Program-made: the position numbers and the translations under genes
Notes under the pieces: generated by a model
Databases searched by the model: none
What the model saw: only the letters and a program-made list of their open reading frames with translations
What the model was told of the DNA's origin: nothing
Assembly (NCBI RefSeq): GCF_022539665.2
Contig: NC_081335.1
Coordinates: 4,898,001-4,962,000, forward strand
Direction of reading: 5' to 3'
From: Daphnia carinata
Taxonomy: Eukaryota; Arthropoda; Branchiopoda; Diplostraca; Daphniidae
DNA length: 64,000 nt
Shown here: one piece after another, positions 62,918 to 64,000 of the stretch
Layout of the letters: the number at the start of each line of letters is the position of its first letter
Numbering within the stretch: the stretch's first letter is position 1

Positions 62918-64000
62918 ATGCCAAAGGTACGTGATATCGTTTCCCAATGACAAGCTGTTGATTGTCGTTGCTTTAAATTATTGTATTGTTGTGTCAGTTT
63001 ATTTTTATCCGTATTTTAGCAAGAGTTATGTGACCCTATTTTATGCTAGACAACAGCGTGAAGTTTAATTTACCTTCCAAGACGCTCTCAGTGCCTTAAG
63101 TGTGTCGATAGCTGCAAGTATTATGTGAATGAAGATGCTTGTGAACTGTCATCTTTGTTCCGTGTACAAATATTGTCGTACCGTTTTTCATTGGAATTAT
63201 CGATACGTGTTTGAAAGTCGATTCAACTCGAAGGTGACCCTTTGTCTCGATTCAAGGTTGCAAGCTTTGGAAGGTTTTTCGGATGTCGCTTTAGTTCTAG
63301 TTGTTCATTCAGACCATCCAGTTGAGATGAAGATCTTTTGCTAAAAGGATTGTGTGCCACATTAGTTTTAATGTATCCTGTTTCTCCTTTGCAAAACTCG
63401 TCCACTGATTAGTAAAACTTCGCGAATTGACTTGGACCCATTTTAGTAATTTCAGTTCAAAGTTTGCATTCTGCCATTTTTGGCCATCAGTAGAATTCCC
63501 CAGTTTCATAGACAGTGTTATTTAAGTTTAAATATCACCCAGGACAGTTTTGTGTGCAAACTGCGTCAATACACGAGATATATCCATCGTTAGAACAGCC
63601 ATTTATTAATTAAATGCTGTTCTTTAGCTATCAGATGACTCAAACGAAGATTCGCCGTCGGAAAACTCTGGGTCAGAGTCTTCAGCATCCTCCAACAGCA
63701 GGTTTGATTTTCGTTTGGTAAAAATTTTAAGTTACACTCACCCTTTACATTTATCTTTGTACATTTGTCTCCTCAAGTGGATCGGATTCGGGTTCTTCTA
63801 GCTCTGCCAGCGAGTCAGAAGCCGATTCTTCACCACCCAAGAGCAAAAAACAACCATCGCCATCATCTGGAAAAGTTCAGCCTCGACGGGCTACTTCTAT
63901 AGCCAGCAACGCAAAAGGCTATCAGTTGAGCGACAGTAGTTCTTCCCATGATGAAGACGAGGAGACGGCTTCTCCTACGCAACGCCGACCTGTCCAGGCT
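62918..64000 (+). CDS. N-terminus of a Ser/acid-rich protein, truncated by the window end
   Basis: Three exons can be joined in phase: 62918-62926 (ATG plus two codons, then GTACGT), 63628-63701 and 63778 to beyond 64000. The visible ~102 residues are low-complexity, rich in Ser, Asp and Glu with a basic Lys/Pro patch (fragments SDDSNEDSPSENSGSES and DEDEETASPTQRR). This composition is common at the N-terminus of chromatin and transcription-elongation proteins such as CHD1-class remodellers, but no domain is in view and I do not assign a family. The start is the least certain part because the first coding exon is only nine bases. Confidence 0.6.

Noticed and set aside
1-64000. CRISPR array, bacterial operon or phage features
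   Set aside because: No regularly spaced repeats are present, and the spliced eukaryotic gene structure throughout rules out a prokaryotic source.

Overview
This is a nuclear genome fragment from an animal, most likely an arthropod. Compact genes with many short introns (often 60-130 bases), an AT-rich background with very long A/T homopolymers, and the protein set together suggest a branchiopod crustacean such as Daphnia. The species is an inference and was not tested by any search. I reconstructed the gene models by hand. I joined exons only where splice sites and reading phase agree, and every multi-exon model that ends in the window closes to a whole number of codons.

Layout from left to right. 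1-1245 is low-complexity flank. 1246-9182 (minus) is an 18-exon mitochondrial aspartate/glutamate carrier (Aralar/citrin type, 701 aa). 9600-10046 (minus) is a two-exon HIG1-domain protein. 10047-14390 has no recognisable gene. 14391-34203 (minus) is a 23-exon natriuretic-peptide-receptor-like membrane guanylate cyclase (1178 aa). 34204-41615 is a gene-poor gap that holds a cluster of unexplained, partly broken ORFs at 37.5-39.2 kb. 41616-44941 (minus) is an 11-exon PMS1-type MutL homologue with an HMG box. It is divergent from a 12-exon SR-cyclophilin (PPIG/Moca-cyp type, 675 aa) at 45674-48722 (plus). 48889-49447 (minus) is SDHAF3. Three copies of a ~190-base repeat follow at 49.7-50.9 kb. 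50949-52397 (minus) is an intronless coiled-coil protein with a C-terminal J domain. 53411-53797 (plus) is a possible tiny two-exon membrane protein. 55636-58498 (plus) is a RASL12-like Ras-family protein containing a 21-base micro-exon. 59846-61810 (plus) is mitochondrial ribosomal protein uS11m. 62918 to the window end (plus) is the Ser/acid-rich N-terminus of a gene that runs off the edge.

The genes do not form one pathway. Four of them (carrier, HIG1 protein, SDHAF3, uS11m) encode mitochondrial proteins, and the rest serve cGMP signalling, mismatch repair, pre-mRNA processing, chaperoning and Ras-type signalling. The most unusual items are the ORF cluster at 37.5-39.2 kb, the triplicated repeat beside the intronless J-domain gene, two predicted GC-AG introns, the 21-base micro-exon with two tandem NAGNAG acceptors in the RASL12 gene, and several exon-like orphan segments inside large introns.
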